Assembly (NCBI GenBank): GCA_902583635.1
Contig: CACHWJ010000001.1
Span: 1-64,000 of the forward strand
Source of the DNA: an uncultured Pelagibacteraceae bacterium
GTDB lineage: Bacteria; Pseudomonadota; Alphaproteobacteria; Pelagibacterales; Pelagibacteraceae
Length of the DNA stretch: 64,000 nt
Reading direction: 5' to 3'
Position numbers and translations under genes: made by a program. Below, one piece after another: positions 54,723 to 64,000 of the stretch. Positions within the stretch are counted from its first letter, which is position 1. The number at the start of each line of letters is the position of its first letter. A model generated the notes under the pieces. The model was not told where the DNA came from. It ran no database searches and was given only the letters and a program-made list of their open reading frames with translations.

Positions 54723-55985
54723 ATGAGTGATCACGAATACACACCTAAATCAAAAGCTGGCAAATGGTTCAATGATAGATTGCCGTTACTTACTTTAGCA
54801 AATCACTTAACTGATTATCCAACTCCAAAAAATTTGAACTATTGGTGGACATTTGGTGGAATTTTAACTTTTTGCCTAATTACTCAAATTGTTACAGGCT
54901 TAGTTTTGGCAATGCATTATATCGCTCACGCAGATATGGCATTTGAAAGTGTTGAACATATTATGAGAGATGTAAACTATGGTTGGTTAATTAGATACAT
55001 TCACGCAAATGGTGCATCTATGTTTTTCCTAGCAGTTTATATTCATATTTTTAGATCATTGTTTTATGGATCATATAAATCACCAAGAGAAATAATTTGG
55101 ATTATAGGAATAATTATTTACTTATTGATGATGGCAGCAGCTTTCATGGGTTATGTTTTACCGTGGGGACAAATGAGTTTCTGGGGAGCAACTGTAATTA
55201 CAAATTTATTTAGTGCGATTCCGTTTGTTGGAGAGGGTGTAGTGACTTGGTTGTGGGGGGGATATTCTGTAGATAATCCAACTTTAACTAGATTTTTTAC
55301 TCTTCACTACTTGATACCTTTTCTAATTCTAGGTTTAGTAGTTTTACACATCTGGGCATTACATGTTCCTGGTAACAATAATCCTGTTGGAATTGATGTT
55401 AAAAAACCATCAAAAGATACCGTTCCGTTTCATCCTTACATAGTTATTAAAGATGGATTTGCATTATTGATGTTCATGATTGTATTTGCTTTTTTTGTAT
55501 TCTATGCGCCTAATATTTTAGGTCATGCTGATAATTATATAGAAGCTAATCCGTTAGTAACACCAGCGCACATTGTGCCAGAATGGTATCTCTTACCTTT
55601 TTATGCAATTTTAAGATCAGTACCTGATAAGTTGCTTGGCGTTGTAGCTATGTTGTCTGCGATTTTGATTTTAGCTGTTTTACCTTGGCTAGATACTTCA
55701 AAAATAAGATCTGCAGTATTTAGACCACTCTATAAGCAATTTTATTGGATATTAGTAGCTGACGTTTTAATATTAGGTTATGTGGGGGCAATGCCTGCTG
55801 AGGGTTTATATTTATTGATTGCAAGAGTTGCAACAGCCTACTACTTCCTTCATTTTTTAGTTATTTTACCAGTGCTAGGGTTAAAGGAGAGGACGATACC
55901 TTTACCATTAAGTATTACCGAACCTGTACTCGGAGGATCGCCGAATATGGCAATGGCTAAAAAAAACGAGAGTAAAATAGAATAG
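54723..55985 (+). CDS. petB: Cytochrome b of bc1 complex
   Basis: [62 protein letters not shown]. Confidence 0.99.
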   Translation: MSDHEYTPKSKAGKWFNDRLPLLTLANHLTDYPTPKNLNYWWTFGGILTFCLITQIVTGLVLAMHYIAHADMAFESVEHIMRDVNYGWLIRYIHANGASMFFLAVYIHIFRSLFYGSYKSPREIIWIIGIIIYLLMMAAAFMGYVLPWGQMSFWGATVITNLFSAIPFVGEGVVTWLWGGYSVDNPTLTRFFTLHYLIPFLILGLVVLHIWALHVPGNNNPVGIDVKKPSKDTVPFHPYIVIKDGFALLMFMIVFAFFVFYAPNILGHADNYIEANPLVTPAHIVPEWYLLPFYAILRSVPDKLLGVVAMLSAILILAVLPWLDTSKIRSAVFRPLYKQFYWILVADVLILGYVGAMPAEGLYLLIARVATAYYFLHFLVILPVLGLKERTIPLPLSITEPVLGGSPNMAMAKKNESKIE

Positions 55986-56764
55986 TGAAAAATATTCTTA
56001 AGCTATTTTCAGTAATAATATTGTTTAGTGCATCTAGTGTTAATGTAATTTCTGCAGAAAAAGTTGAGTTTTTAAAAACTGACTGGACATTCAAAGGTCT
56101 GTTTGGAAAATTTGATAGAGCCTCACTCCAAAGAGGTTATCAAGTTTACACAGAAGTTTGTGCAGCTTGTCATTCAATGAAATACCTAAGCTATAGAAAT
56201 TTATCCGAAAAGGGTGGGCCAGAATTCTCAGTAGCTCAAGCAAAAGCGATTGCTGCATCGTTTGAGGTAACTGATGGACCAAATGCTGATGGTGAAATGT
56301 TTCAACGACCAGGAAAATTATCTGATAAATTTGTGATGCCTTATGAAAATGTTAAGGCTGCTGAAGCAGCTAATGGTGGTGCATATCCTCCAGATATGTC
56401 GGTATTAGTAAAAGCTAGAGGAGGTGGAGTAGATTATATATATTCTTTACTTCAGGGCTATGAAGAAGCTCCAAGTGGAATGATTTTAGATGATGGTGTT
56501 CATTATAATAAATACATGTATGGCAATAAAATTAAAATGTCGGCACCTCTATCAGACGGAATTATTGAATATTCAGACGGAACAAATGCAAGTGTTGAAC
56601 AGATGTCAAAAGACGTAACCACCTTCTTAATGTGGGCGGCGGAACCAAGTTTAGAGGCTAGACATCAAATGGGCTTCAAGGCCATAGTTTATTTGATAAT
56701 TTTAACAATACTTGTTTATTTCAGTATGAAGAGAATTTGGTCACGTGTTAAATCGGAAGTTTAA
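55985..56764 (+). CDS. petC: Cytochrome c1
   Basis: VCAACHSMKYLSYRNL, PPDMSVLVKAR, C-terminal TM anchor; GTG start overlapping petB stop. Confidence 0.97.
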   Translation: MKNILKLFSVIILFSASSVNVISAEKVEFLKTDWTFKGLFGKFDRASLQRGYQVYTEVCAACHSMKYLSYRNLSEKGGPEFSVAQAKAIAASFEVTDGPNADGEMFQRPGKLSDKFVMPYENVKAAEAANGGAYPPDMSVLVKARGGGVDYIYSLLQGYEEAPSGMILDDGVHYNKYMYGNKIKMSAPLSDGIIEYSDGTNASVEQMSKDVTTFLMWAAEPSLEARHQMGFKAIVYLIILTILVYFSMKRIWSRVKSEV

Positions 56765-57814
56765 CACATCTCCATCTTTTACAATATAGTCCTTGCCCTC
56801 TAGTCTCATTTTTCCATTAGTTTTAGAATTCACCCAACCACCATTATCAATAAAGTCTTTGTAGGAAATCGTTTCAGCTCTTATAAATCCTTTTTCAAAA
56901 TCTGTGTGGATCTCACCAGCAGCTCTAGGAGCTGTGCAATTCCTTTGAATTGTCCAAGCTCTGGTCTCTTCTGGACCAGATGTAAAATAAGTATCAAGTT
57001 CTAAAATTTTATATCCTTTTTGGATTAGTATGCTTAAACCAGTATTTTTTAAGCCTATCATATCCATATAATTTTTTTTCTCTTCATTTTCTAATTCGTT
57101 AATTTGGTTTTCAATATCAGCTGAAACTATTAAAGTATTTTCTGTTCCATATTTCTCAATGAATACATTTGTATACTTATTACCTTCCTTGACACTTTGC
57201 TCATCAACATTACAAACAAATATCTTAGGTTTAATAGATAATAATCCACTTTGATTTAATTTTTTTGTTTCAAATTGAGATTTAAGAATAGATATATCTT
57301 TATCATTATTTATACAATCTAATGCAATTTTTAAAATTTTGAGTTGCTCTTCCTCTACATTTTTTTTTTTATTTTTTTCTAACCTTTTTTGTATAGACTC
57401 CAAATCTGCAAGCATCATTTCTGTTTCGATAACCTCTAAATCTCTAATTGGATCAACAGTTGGGTTAACATTTTGAATATCATCAGAGTCAAAGCATCTA
57501 ATCATATGAATTACAGCATCAACCTCTCTTATATGAGAAAGAAATTTATTTCCCAAACCTTCACCTTTTGAGGCACCTTTCACAAGTCCTGCTATATCAA
57601 TGAACGAGATTGTCGTATTAATTGTTTTTTTTGAATTAGAAACTTTGGATAATTTTTCAAGTCGCTCGTCTGGAACAGGAACTACCCCTATATTAGGGTC
57701 TATAGTACAGAAGGGGAAATTCGCAGCATGAGCTTTACTAGAATTTGTAAGTGCGTTGAATAATGTAGATTTACCAACATTGGGTAAACCAACAATTCCG
57801 CATTTAAAACTCAT
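56741..57814 (-). CDS. ychF: Redox-regulated ATPase/GTPase YchF
   Basis: GIVGLPNVGKSTLFNALT, ANFPFCTIDPNIGVVPVPDERL, DIAGLVKGASKGEGLGNKFLSHIR. Confidence 0.98.
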   Translation of the reverse strand: MSFKCGIVGLPNVGKSTLFNALTNSSKAHAANFPFCTIDPNIGVVPVPDERLEKLSKVSNSKKTINTTISFIDIAGLVKGASKGEGLGNKFLSHIREVDAVIHMIRCFDSDDIQNVNPTVDPIRDLEVIETEMMLADLESIQKRLEKNKKKNVEEEQLKILKIALDCINNDKDISILKSQFETKKLNQSGLLSIKPKIFVCNVDEQSVKEGNKYTNVFIEKYGTENTLIVSADIENQINELENEEKKNYMDMIGLKNTGLSILIQKGYKILELDTYFTSGPEETRAWTIQRNCTAPRAAGEIHTDFEKGFIRAETISYKDFIDNGGWVNSKTNGKMRLEGKDYIVKDGDVLNFRFNT

Positions 57815-58374
57815 TATTTATTATTTACTGTGCTTGAAAATAAATCTAATTTTTTATTCACTAATATAGAAATGGAGTCTGTAATATCTTTTGTAATTTT
57901 CTCTAACCCCATCATTTCATCCTCATCAAAATTTTGTAAAACATAATCGCTTACTTCCATATTTTCTTTTGGTTTACCAATTCCCACTCTTACTCTTGAA
58001 TAATCTTTACCGATAAATTTATCAATAGATGCTATACCGTTATGTCCTGCACTTGATCCCCCAAACTTTGCTTTAATTTTTCCAAATTCAACATCTAAAT
58101 CATCGTGGAAAACAATTACATCTTCAGCATCAATTTTAAAATATTCAATGAGTTCTCGAATACATATTCCGGAATTATTCATAAAGGTTAATGGCTTGAT
58201 AGCATAAACCTTCTGTTCAGCAACGTTACCAGTGGTAAGTAGTCCTTTAAATTTTGGTTTTTGTTTTGATAAGCCAAATTTTTTATTAATAGAGTCGATT
58301 ATTTTGAAACCAACGTTATGTCTGTTATTTTCACTATCTGGAGTTGGGTTACCTAAACCTACAAATAAAAGCAT
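57814..58374 (-). CDS. pth: Peptidyl-tRNA hydrolase
   Basis: LFVGLGNPTPDSENNRHNVGF, KPLTFMNNSG, FHDDLDVEFGKI, GGSSAGHNG. Confidence 0.97.
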   Translation of the reverse strand: MLLFVGLGNPTPDSENNRHNVGFKIIDSINKKFGLSKQKPKFKGLLTTGNVAEQKVYAIKPLTFMNNSGICIRELIEYFKIDAEDVIVFHDDLDVEFGKIKAKFGGSSAGHNGIASIDKFIGKDYSRVRVGIGKPKENMEVSDYVLQNFDEDEMMGLEKITKDITDSISILVNKKLDLFSSTVNNK

Positions 58375-58415
58375 ATAATGGATTTTAGTGGCAAGTAAAT
58401 TTCAATTTTGATAAC

Positions 58416-59129
58416 TTATTTTTTTTCTTCTGCAGGTTTTTTATCTTCACCCTCTTTTTTATCACCTTCGGCTGCAGGCTTATCACCATCTGCAGGGGCA
58501 GCTTCCGCTCCTGCTGCTCCTTCTTCACCCTCAGCTGCTTCTGCTTCTGCTGGCTTTTCAGGTTCTTTCATTACAGTTGGCGCCGCTAAAGTTGCAATTA
58601 CAAAGTCCCTTCCTTGAATAGTAGGCGTTACTTCTTCATCTAATCTTATAGATGAAATTTTGAAACTCTCACCAATATCAATTCCATCTAAATCAATCAC
58701 AAGATTTTCAGGAATTTTTTCACTTGGACATTTCAATTCAACTTTTCTTCTTACTATGTTTAACACACCACCTCTTTTAAGTCCCGGTGAGCTTTCGTGA
58801 TTAATAAATTTAACCGGAACTTCAATTTTAATCTTAACACCTGGGACCACTCTTAAGAAATCTACATGAATAGGTTCATCTGTTATAATGTCATATTTTA
58901 TTTCTTTAGGAAGAACATTTTGTGTTTTGCCATCAACATTTAAAGTAATAATGTTTGATAAAAAATTTTCTTTTTCAATTAATGATTTTAATAATTTTTT
59001 TGAAATTGCTACTTTTTCATTTTGAGCCTCGCCACCATAAATAATAGCAGGCACATTCCCGTTGTCTCTTAGGGCGGTTAGTTCACCTTTAGTTTTTGTG
59101 TTTCGAATGTTAGCTTCTAATGTATTCAT
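58416..59129 (-). CDS. rplY: 50S ribosomal protein L25/Ctc with Ala/Glu-rich C-terminal tail
   Basis: RNTKTKGELTALRDNGNVPAIIYGG, HVDFLRV, SSPGLKRGGVLN; low-complexity acidic tail. Confidence 0.95.
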   Translation of the reverse strand: MNTLEANIRNTKTKGELTALRDNGNVPAIIYGGEAQNEKVAISKKLLKSLIEKENFLSNIITLNVDGKTQNVLPKEIKYDIITDEPIHVDFLRVVPGVKIKIEVPVKFINHESSPGLKRGGVLNIVRRKVELKCPSEKIPENLVIDLDGIDIGESFKISSIRLDEEVTPTIQGRDFVIATLAAPTVMKEPEKPAEAEAAEGEEGAAGAEAAPADGDKPAAEGDKKEGEDKKPAEEKK

Positions 59130-59173
59130 AAAATCATGGTTTTTAGCTCAAGATCCTTAATAACTCAAGGTAA

Positions 59174-60106
59174 TTATTTAAATAAATCAGAAACAGACGT
59201 TGAGTTTGATATTCTTTTAATAGCTTCTCCCATCAAAGCAGAAATAGATAGAACTTCGATGTTTTTAGCACTCCTAGTTTTATTTTTATTATCTATTGTA
59301 TCTGTGATTACTAAATTTTTAATTACTGAATTTTTTATTTTTTTTACAGCTTCTCCACTTAAAACACCGTGAGTGATATAAACATAAACTTCTTTTGCTC
59401 CACGATTCTTTAAAGCTTTACCTGCATTAACTATAGTTCCACCTGAGTCAATAATATCATCTACTATTATACAAGTTTTACCTTTGACTTCTCCAATAAC
59501 ATTCATTACTTGAGATTGACCAGGTTTTGGTCTTCTTTTATCAACAATTGCAAGACCAACATTTAAAATTCTTCCAAGTGCTCTTGCTCTTTCTGTACCA
59601 CCTACATCAGGTGCAACACATACAATATTTTTACTTTTAATATTTTTTTTTATATGTCGTGCAAATATAGGTGTTGAAAATAGGTTGTCGACTGGAATAT
59701 CAAAAAAACCTTGAATTTGACCTGCATGCAAGTCAACTGTTACAACTCTATCTGCTCCAGCTTTTGTAATTAAATTTGAAACAAGTTTTGCTGAAATAGA
59801 TGTTCTTGGAACCACTTTTCTATCTTGTCTAGCATAACCAAAATATGGAATAACAGCTGTAATATTTTTAGCAGATGATCTTTTTAAAGCATCTATACAC
59901 AACAAAAGTTCCATTAAGTTGTCGTTTGCAGGAGATGAAATAGACTGAATGATAAAAATACTGTTACCTCTAATGTTTTCATTTAATTCAATATAAATTT
60001 CACCATCCGCAAAATTTCTAATGCTTGAATGGACTAGTTTAGATTTTAAGAATTTAGCAATATCTTTACTTAGAGGCTTATTGCTAGTTCCTGATAATAA
60101 TTTCAT
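59174..60106 (-). CDS. prs: Ribose-phosphate pyrophosphokinase
   Basis: [59 protein letters not shown]. Confidence 0.98.
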   Translation of the reverse strand: MKLLSGTSNKPLSKDIAKFLKSKLVHSSIRNFADGEIYIELNENIRGNSIFIIQSISSPANDNLMELLLCIDALKRSSAKNITAVIPYFGYARQDRKVVPRTSISAKLVSNLITKAGADRVVTVDLHAGQIQGFFDIPVDNLFSTPIFARHIKKNIKSKNIVCVAPDVGGTERARALGRILNVGLAIVDKRRPKPGQSQVMNVIGEVKGKTCIIVDDIIDSGGTIVNAGKALKNRGAKEVYVYITHGVLSGEAVKKIKNSVIKNLVITDTIDNKNKTRSAKNIEVLSISALMGEAIKRISNSTSVSDLFK

Positions 60107-60117
60107 TCGAAAAAAAC

Positions 60118-60876
60118 TTAATTAAGCATAATTATTGAAATATTTCTACCATAATCAGCATGTTTTAAACTTAAAGCTCTTCTAGCACTGAAGAATTCAT
60201 TCCTAAAATTAAATGTATCGATTTTAATCTTTTCTATTTTCTTTATCTTATTCTTTAAAAGCATAGATTTTACGTAGTTTGATAAATCAAAATATAACTT
60301 TTTACGCTTTATTCTAAAAAAAATTTTGTTTCTTTTGTCTTTTTTTAAAAATTTATTTTTTAAGTCATTTTGGACTTCATAGTTTTCAATTGAAATAGAA
60401 GGGCCTATTACTGCAGTAATATTTTTTGGCTTAGATCCTTTTTTAACCATAAATTTGATAACCTTATCAACTATTCCTTTGTATGCTCCTTTCCAGCCAG
60501 CATGAATTGCTGCAATTATTTTTTTTTGGTTATCACAAATCAGAATTGGCACACAGTCTGCAGTTAGAATAGCAATTGGTAAGTTTTTTTGATTAGTGAT
60601 TACTGCATCTACTTTTGGTTTTGATTTAAATTGATATTTTTCATCAACATAAATAAATTTATTACTATGAATTTGGTTAAGTAAAAAAATATCTTTAGCA
60701 GAGTTTTTTATTTTTTTTCTTACCAGTTCTAAATTTTTTCTAACATTACCTGGTTTATCTTTCGACCCTGGTCCACAATTAAGACTTTTATAAATATCTT
60801 TTGAAATGCCACCTCTGCTATTAAAAAAACCATGTTTTAATTTTTTTATCTTTGAAAGTTTTTTGGATTTAATCAT
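60118..60876 (-). CDS. pgeF: Peptidoglycan editing factor PgeF / YfiH-type polyphenol oxidase
   Basis: [55 protein letters not shown]. Confidence 0.93.
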   Translation of the reverse strand: MIKSKKLSKIKKLKHGFFNSRGGISKDIYKSLNCGPGSKDKPGNVRKNLELVRKKIKNSAKDIFLLNQIHSNKFIYVDEKYQFKSKPKVDAVITNQKNLPIAILTADCVPILICDNQKKIIAAIHAGWKGAYKGIVDKVIKFMVKKGSKPKNITAVIGPSISIENYEVQNDLKNKFLKKDKRNKIFFRIKRKKLYFDLSNYVKSMLLKNKIKKIEKIKIDTFNFRNEFFSARRALSLKHADYGRNISIIMLN

Positions 60877-61924
60877 TCTGAAAACCTGTTTGGAATTTAT
60901 TATTTTTAGTTTTTATAAGCATAACTTTAAACAATTCACCCATCTGCTTTTCATCTATCAGTCGTCTTATTCTATAAAATAAGTCAGTTTTTTTTGAAAA
61001 AGCTATATCTTTACTCACAATCTCAGCTCTTTGAAGAATTCCCATGCTAGTTAAGAATTTTTTTTGAGTTGTTAAAAGTGTATCTAAGTTTTTAAATTGG
61101 TTAATAAAATTTTGAAACAAATTAAAATTAACATTGTAAGTAATATCAGACTCACCAATATTTTCTAATATATTTGAATATTTATGATTATTTACTGCTT
61201 GAAGAGTATCCTGCATTTTTTGACTTAAGTAACCATAATCTATGATTAATATTCCTCCTTCATTTTTTTCAATTAAATTGCCTATGATCTTTAAATATTT
61301 GAAAGCATCAGGTGAATATTCAATTACATTTTGCTCTTTTGAAATTTCAAAACTTAATTTTTCCTCGATTAATTTAATATTTGTTTTTACTTCGTTAAAT
61401 TTTGCATTTTTAGGATTTGTAATATCTACAAATTTTTCATACCAGTCATTTTGTCTTTTAAAAAACTGTTTTATTGGCAAAGCATCGAAAAATTCGTTTG
61501 CTAGAAAAATAGTTGGACTTTTAAAATTTTTTTCTAAATCCTGGATCCAAGTGATCTTCTCAGTTTTAAGATTTTTTTTCTGTTGTTCTATTAGATATTT
61601 ACTTTTTTCGTGAATCATAAAATTACAAGAACTAAAGTGTTCTGGAAAATTTTTCAATGTTTCGCAAATCACTTTGATCATTTCTCCGTTTCCTGCTCCC
61701 AACTCAATTAAATTAAATTTCTTTGGGAAGCCTAAACTCTTTAAAAAAGTAATTAGCCAGATAGTTATAATCTCTGAAAAAAGTCTTGTGATATTTGGAG
61801 CTGTAATAAAATCACCTTCCTTACCGAAAGGATTTTGTTTCATATAATACCCAGAATTTTTATCGTAAAGTGCCAAATTAATAAATTGGTCTAAGGATAA
61901 GTTAGTTGATTTGTTTATTTTCAT
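60869..61924 (-). CDS. Class I SAM-dependent methyltransferase, MidA/NDUFAF7 (DUF185) family
   Basis: GYYMKQNPFGKEGDFITAPNITRLFSEI, FNLIELGAGNGEMI, LANEFFDALPIKQF, ILIIDYGY. Confidence 0.93.
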   Translation of the reverse strand: MKINKSTNLSLDQFINLALYDKNSGYYMKQNPFGKEGDFITAPNITRLFSEIITIWLITFLKSLGFPKKFNLIELGAGNGEMIKVICETLKNFPEHFSSCNFMIHEKSKYLIEQQKKNLKTEKITWIQDLEKNFKSPTIFLANEFFDALPIKQFFKRQNDWYEKFVDITNPKNAKFNEVKTNIKLIEEKLSFEISKEQNVIEYSPDAFKYLKIIGNLIEKNEGGILIIDYGYLSQKMQDTLQAVNNHKYSNILENIGESDITYNVNFNLFQNFINQFKNLDTLLTTQKKFLTSMGILQRAEIVSKDIAFSKKTDLFYRIRRLIDEKQMGELFKVMLIKTKNNKFQTGFQND

Positions 61925-62684
61925 TTTTTAAATAAAATAGAACCAATCCGGTTAATATTAGAATTACACTTAAAATTTGCCCCATAGTTAAATTAAATAA
62001 TAAGTAACCTAACTGTGTGTCTGGAATTCTTAAAAACTCTACAGAAAATCTAAATATCGAGTAAAAAATTAAAAATAAACTTGATATCAAACCTGGTTTA
62101 AACAAAAAATTTTTATTTTTAAAGTATAATAAAATAACAAATAAAATTATTCCCTCTAGCAGTGCCTCATACAATTGCGTAGGATGTCTTGGTAAGTTAT
62201 CTATTTGAATAAAAGTTACTGACCACGGAACATTAGTTACCTTTCCATAAAGCTCTGAATTTATAAAATTTGATATCCTTCCAAAAAAAATTCCAATTGG
62301 AGAAACTAAAGCAACAATATCCATATATGAAAAAGGGTTTTGATTATTTCTTTTTCCAAAAATTATACTCACAATTATAATTCCAATTAATCCACCATGG
62401 AAAGACATGCCACCTTCCCATATTTTAAAAATATCAAATAAATTATTTAAATAATATTCAAGATTGTAAAATAATATGTATCCAATTCTTCCACCTAAAA
62501 TAATTCCAATTATTAAATAAGTGATATAATCATCAAATTTTTTATTAATATCGTTATTTTTAATAAATATCTTTTTTGCAACAAACCACCCGAAAAAAAT
62601 ACCCACAATATAAGCTAATGAATACCATCTGATTTCCAAGGAAAAAATTTCGATTGCAACTGGGTCAAAATTATTGATGAACAT
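61902..62684 (-). CDS. lgt: Prolipoprotein diacylglyceryl transferase
   Basis: IRWYSLAYIVGIFFGW, GGRIGYILFY, GGMSFHGGLIG, GRISNFINSELYGK, RHPTQLYEAL. Confidence 0.97.
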   Translation of the reverse strand: MFINNFDPVAIEIFSLEIRWYSLAYIVGIFFGWFVAKKIFIKNNDINKKFDDYITYLIIGIILGGRIGYILFYNLEYYLNNLFDIFKIWEGGMSFHGGLIGIIIVSIIFGKRNNQNPFSYMDIVALVSPIGIFFGRISNFINSELYGKVTNVPWSVTFIQIDNLPRHPTQLYEALLEGIILFVILLYFKNKNFLFKPGLISSLFLIFYSIFRFSVEFLRIPDTQLGYLLFNLTMGQILSVILILTGLVLFYLKNENKQIN

Positions 62685-62716
62685 TTTAATTTATACTTAT
62701 AATGTATATCTCAAAT

Positions 62717-62968
62717 ATGAAAAATTCTAAATTTATAATTGATAAGTTTGCAAAATTGATAGAGCAAGGGTTAGTTTCCTCAAAAGATTTATCAGCAGAA
62801 ATCCTAAATATTTTTAAATCTAAAAGAGATGAATTTGTTTTTAAAATGAAATTAACAAGTAAGGATGAATTTGATGTTCTTTCAAAAAGAGTTGAGAACT
62901 TAGAAATAAAAATTAAAAAGCTTGAAGATAAAAAAAAAACAAAAACTAAACAGGTAAAAAAATCTTAA
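62717..62968 (+). CDS. Accessory factor UbiK-like (BMFP-domain) protein
   Basis: FKSKRDEFVFKMKLTSKDEFDVLSKRVENLEIKIKKLE coiled coil typical of the YqiC/BMFP family. Confidence 0.7.
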   Translation: MKNSKFIIDKFAKLIEQGLVSSKDLSAEILNIFKSKRDEFVFKMKLTSKDEFDVLSKRVENLEIKIKKLEDKKKTKTKQVKKS

Positions 62969-64000
62969 CTCTTAAGCCATCCATTTTAGATTTCTCAAGT
63001 TTAATATTTCCACCATGTGATTTAATAATATCTGATGCGATTGACAAACCAAGTCCAACGCTGGATTTGGAGTCTGCTCTCCCTTTATTGATTTTGTAAA
63101 ATGGTTTAAATACATTGTCGTATTCACTTTTTGCGATACCTGGACCATCATCATCAATTATAATAAAGAGATTTGTATTGTTTTTATTAAGGCTTAATTC
63201 TACTTTATTTGAATATTTTAATGCATTATCAATTAGATTATTTAGACATCTACTGATTAAATTTTTTCTACCGTTAATATAGATTCTAGGTAATAAATTT
63301 TTAGAAATATTATCATTATTATATTTTTTGATTACTCCATCAATTAATTCAGACAAGTTAAACATTTCATCTTTCTCAACATATGATGAGCTTGTGAATT
63401 GAAGATATTCATTTAGCATTTTTTCCATTTCGTTAATATCTTCAGTTAATTTTTCTACTGAATCTTTATCTTTAATAAACGCGAGTTGTAGCTTCATTCT
63501 TGTTAATGGTGTTCTTAAATCATGACTAATACCTGAAAGCATTTCAGTTCTTTGATTTAGATGTCTCTCAATTCTTTTTCGCATTTTATCAAATTCGTGA
63601 CCAGCTTGTCTTATTTCAAGAGCTCCAGACGGCTTATATTCCTCAATATCCTCCCCTTTACCAAATCTTTCTGCAGCACGGGCAAGATTTGTAATTGGTC
63701 TAGTTTGATTTTTTAAAAATATTAGAGATATGACTACCATAATTATTGCAGGTACCGTTATCCACAGTGCAAAAATTCTAGCAGATGAACTTGCAACACG
63801 ATCTTTTGGGACTAAAAATTTAAAATAGCCATCTTTATATTTTATTCTTAAATCAATAAGTTCTTTATAGTTTGTTGAGTCAAACCAGTAATCTCCTATT
63901 GAAAATTTTGATTTTAATTCTCTCCTTAATGTTCGATCGATGGGACTAAACCATCTTTCATTTTGTTGATTTTGTAATTTTTCATTAGTTTTAAGTGTAA
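62946..64000 (-). CDS. Sensor histidine kinase, EnvZ-like (5' end beyond window)
   Basis: HAMP-like linker, LSGISHDLRTPLTRMKLQLAF, LNNLIDNALKYS, IDDDGPGIAKSEYDNVFKPFYK; frame upstream of 63740 is stop-free to 64000 (TM segment ALWITVPAIIMVVISLIFL). Confidence 0.93.
   Translation of the reverse strand, partial: TLKTNEKLQNQQNERWFSPIDRTLRRELKSKFSIGDYWFDSTNYKELIDLRIKYKDGYFKFLVPKDRVASSSARIFALWITVPAIIMVVISLIFLKNQTRPITNLARAAERFGKGEDIEEYKPSGALEIRQAGHEFDKMRKRIERHLNQRTEMLSGISHDLRTPLTRMKLQLAFIKDKDSVEKLTEDINEMEKMLNEYLQFTSSSYVEKDEMFNLSELIDGVIKKYNNDNISKNLLPRIYINGRKNLISRCLNNLIDNALKYSNKVELSLNKNNTNLFIIIDDDGPGIAKSEYDNVFKPFYKINKGRADSKSSVGLGLSIASDIIKSHGGNIKLEKSKMDGLRVKIFLPV

Noticed and set aside
55254-55261. 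G7 homopolymer in petB as a possible phase-variation tract
   Set aside because: Encodes conserved WGG in cytochrome b (TGG GGG GGA) of an essential gene; no sign of frame disruption
58408-58617. Ser/Ala/Pro-rich plus-strand ORF opposite rplY tail
   Set aside because: Complement of the low-complexity L25 tail, not an independent gene

Overview
This 64 kb window is AT-rich, gene-dense and almost entirely core genome. Gene content and order fit a streamlined marine alphaproteobacterium of the SAR11/Pelagibacterales type; this is inferred from gene content and protein style, not from a database search. Recognisable blocks: groESL and typA; ribF-ileS-lspA; purD/rsmD; a short LPS set (waaA-lpxK-lpxL plus an MsbA-like ABC transporter) with ubiA; the cytochrome aa3 oxidase operon (coxB-coxA-ctaB-[small coxF-like ORF]-ctaG-coxC-surf1); thrC/thrB; a retinal pathway set (crtI-crtB-crtY-blh-ispH) directly downstream of the ATP synthase F0 operon (atpI-B-E-F'-F) and smc; mutY; ccrM; rnhB/UDG; ispE; tRNA-Gln(TTG) abutting cca; greA/hemF/trmL; petABC; ychF-pth-rplY-prs; pgeF/midA/lgt; ubiK; and an EnvZ-like histidine kinase cut by the right edge. 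I saw no CRISPR array, prophage, transposon, rRNA or obvious defence island, and no convincing wholly new multi-gene system. The best leads are: (1) a near-gapless 12.7 kb same-strand block joining smc, the F0 ATP synthase and the retinal pathway; (2) a ccrM promoter whose -10 overlaps a GANTC site; (3) a cca start codon 3 nt after the encoded CCA of tRNA-Gln; (4) a short SMC with no recognisable hinge; (5) small ORFs missing from the supplied track; (6) extreme gene packing (abutting start codons, shared stop codons).
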